64,000 nucleotides of DNA. Source: Chloroflexi bacterium 44-23 (GTDB lineage: Bacteria > Chloroflexota > Anaerolineae > Anaerolineales > Anaerolineaceae). Below are positions 62,918-64,000 of the stretch, piece after piece. The first letter of the stretch is position 1. Every line of letters begins with the position of its first letter. The DNA is taken from contig MKUW01000013.1 in assembly GCA_001899005.1 (NCBI GenBank), positions 62,001-126,000 on the forward strand, in the 5' to 3' direction. The translations under genes were made by a program, and so were the position numbers. Under the pieces are notes generated by a model. It saw nothing but the letters and a program-made list of their open reading frames with translations, was not told the origin of the DNA and made no database searches.

Positions 62918-64000
62918 TTAAAAGAGCAATAAAAATTGCGATAACCCAGGCCAGCACTTTCATCCACTTCGGGTTTACAAATTCACCCATTTTTCGCTTG
63001 TCGCTGGTGAACATAACCAGTGGAATAACGGCAAATGAGAGTTGCACCGAAAGGATTACCTGCGACAAAACAAGTAGCGAGGTTGCGCTCCCTTCACCAA
63101 AATACCAAATTACAAGGATGGCTGGCACTATTGCAAGCGTGCGTGTGATCAGTCTTCTCAGCCAGGGCTTTATGTGAATATCCAGGAAACCCTCCATCAC
63201 GATTTGACCAGCCAGCGTTCCGGTTAAAGTGGAATTTTGGCCAGATGCCAGCAGTGCAACCGCAAACAAAATACTGGCTAAACCCGTACCAAGTAAGGGG
63301 GCAAGCAATTTATAGGCATCCTGTATTTCGGCTACGTCCTGATGCCCGGTATTGTGAAAGGTAGCAGCGGAAAGGATCAAGATAGCAGCATTAATAAATA
63401 GCGCGCCCATTAAAGCAGAAGTTGAATCAATTGTTCCGAAACGGATTGCCTGTCGCTTTCCAAAATTTGTCAGGTCAAATTTACGGGTTTGTATGATGGA
63501 TGAATGCAAGTATAAGTTGTGAGGCATTACAGTTGCTCCTAGAATACCAATGGCAATATACAACATTTTAGGGTTAGTGACTATCTCAGCTTTCGGAATA
63601 AATAGCCCAACCAAGACCCCTCCCCATTCAGGTTTGGCGAAAACAAGTTCTATTATGAAGCATATCGAAATGACTGCAATCAATGCAGCGACAATCGCTT
63701 CGATATAGCGAAAACCTTTGGAATTTAGGAATAGAACCAAAATCACGTCCAAGGCTGTAATCAAGACGCCCAGGATAAGGGGAAATCCAAACAGTAATTG
63801 AATCGCAACCGCCGAGCCAACCACTTCTGCCAGATCCGTGGCACTGATGGCGATTTCAGCCAAAACCCACAATCCAAATGCCACTGGTTTACTAAAATGA
63901 TCGCGACTGGCCTGCGCCAGATCACGGCCAGTAACAATTCCCAACTTTAGTGAAAGAGCCTGCAAAAAGATTGCTATGATATTTGATAGCATAATTACAA
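62880..64000 (-). CDS. mntH: Nramp-family divalent metal transporter, partial (N-terminus beyond the window)
   Basis: 373 visible residues; the frame is open at the right edge, so the true start lies outside. The first visible residues (LSNIIAIFLQALSLKLGIVTG) correspond to the second helix of Nramp proteins. Motifs GRDLAQASRDHFSKP, then the conserved VMPHNLYLHSSIIQTR and ASGQNSTLTGTLAGQIVMEG of the Mn2+/Fe2+ transporter family. About ten helices visible. Imports Mn(II) or Fe(II) with protons. No regulator adjacent in view. Confidence 0.9.
   Translation of the reverse strand, partial: VIMLSNIIAIFLQALSLKLGIVTGRDLAQASRDHFSKPVAFGLWVLAEIAISATDLAEVVGSAVAIQLLFGFPLILGVLITALDVILVLFLNSKGFRYIEAIVAALIAVISICFIIELVFAKPEWGGVLVGLFIPKAEIVTNPKMLYIAIGILGATVMPHNLYLHSSIIQTRKFDLTNFGKRQAIRFGTIDSTSALMGALFINAAILILSAATFHNTGHQDVAEIQDAYKLLAPLLGTGLASILFAVALLASGQNSTLTGTLAGQIVMEGFLDIHIKPWLRRLITRTLAIVPAILVIWYFGEGSATSLLVLSQVILSVQLSFAVIPLVMFTSDKRKMGEFVNPKWMKVLAWVIAIFIALLNVYLIFSTIFVA

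Noticed and set aside
1..64000. TGA recoding as a sense codon across the genome
   Set aside because: TGA is used as a normal stop in many genes here (for example actC, actE, permease 2 and the AhpD-like gene), so the in-frame TGAs are local events.
1..64000. CRISPR arrays, tRNA or rRNA genes, complete insertion sequences
   Set aside because: No regularly spaced repeats, no cloverleaf-like or rRNA sequence, and no transposase ORF seen by eye.

Overview
The window looks like a chromosomal segment of a moderately AT-rich bacterium, most probably an aerobic or facultative member of Chloroflexota (Anaerolineae-like). This is inferred from the gene set: a complete alternative complex III (actA-F), ACR3, PocR/NarL two-component genes, many Crp/Fnr regulators and frequent TTG/GTG starts. 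No rRNA, tRNA, CRISPR array, phage or intact insertion sequence was recognised.

Layout. 1-3150: start of a LarA-like gene leaving the left edge, then an OmpR-type two-component pair. 3266-11955: a stress island of small genes (RRM protein, two divergent Dps-like proteins, DUF883-like, YggT-like, CsbD, GlsB/YeaQ, lmo0937-like) with two AI-2E transporters. 12518-24572: an amino-sugar locus. Leftward run GntR regulator, NanE-like epimerase and a DUF4127 protein; rightward run a second GntR regulator, a clan GH-A glycosidase, an ABC sugar importer, a ROK kinase and a SIS protein. 25788-32014: ACR3 efflux pump, a Crp/Fnr regulator, a DUF1858/methyltransferase pair and an operon of small membrane, BON and cupin proteins. 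32219-33883: glpD. 34427-35286: a decayed cytochrome c gene. 35504-42994: actABCDEF, closed by a strong terminator. 43465-48386: OsmC, cupin and a NarL/PocR-kinase two-component system. 48769-52745: PiT transporter, metal P-type ATPase with a separate HMA peptide, DUF2945 protein. 52801-57299: Crp/Fnr, DUF488, a DsbA/FrnE-like gene, an AhpD-like protein and an AlkA-like glycosylase. 57391-64000: trpS, metE, a VOC protein, a tandem universal stress protein and an Nramp transporter cut by the right edge.

Two observations stand out. First, the DsbA/FrnE-like gene at 55103-55804 has an in-frame TGA exactly where the first cysteine of its CPWC motif should be, so it reads as a UPWC selenoprotein candidate with a possible SECIS hairpin just downstream (or a nonsense mutation at that codon). 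Second, three 14-bp palindromes of the form CGAY-N4-GTCG each sit exactly 22 bp upstream of a -10-like hexamer. That places them at -41.5, the class II activator geometry of the Fnr family, and they lie beside a Crp/Fnr gene. Together they suggest a local regulon of the DUF1858 pair and the downstream membrane-protein operon.

Many genes fit a life with fluctuating redox, metal and osmotic stress: Dps-like proteins, OsmC, AhpD, DsbA, universal stress proteins, metal efflux and import, and several sensor systems. All functions are read from sequence motifs without database searches.
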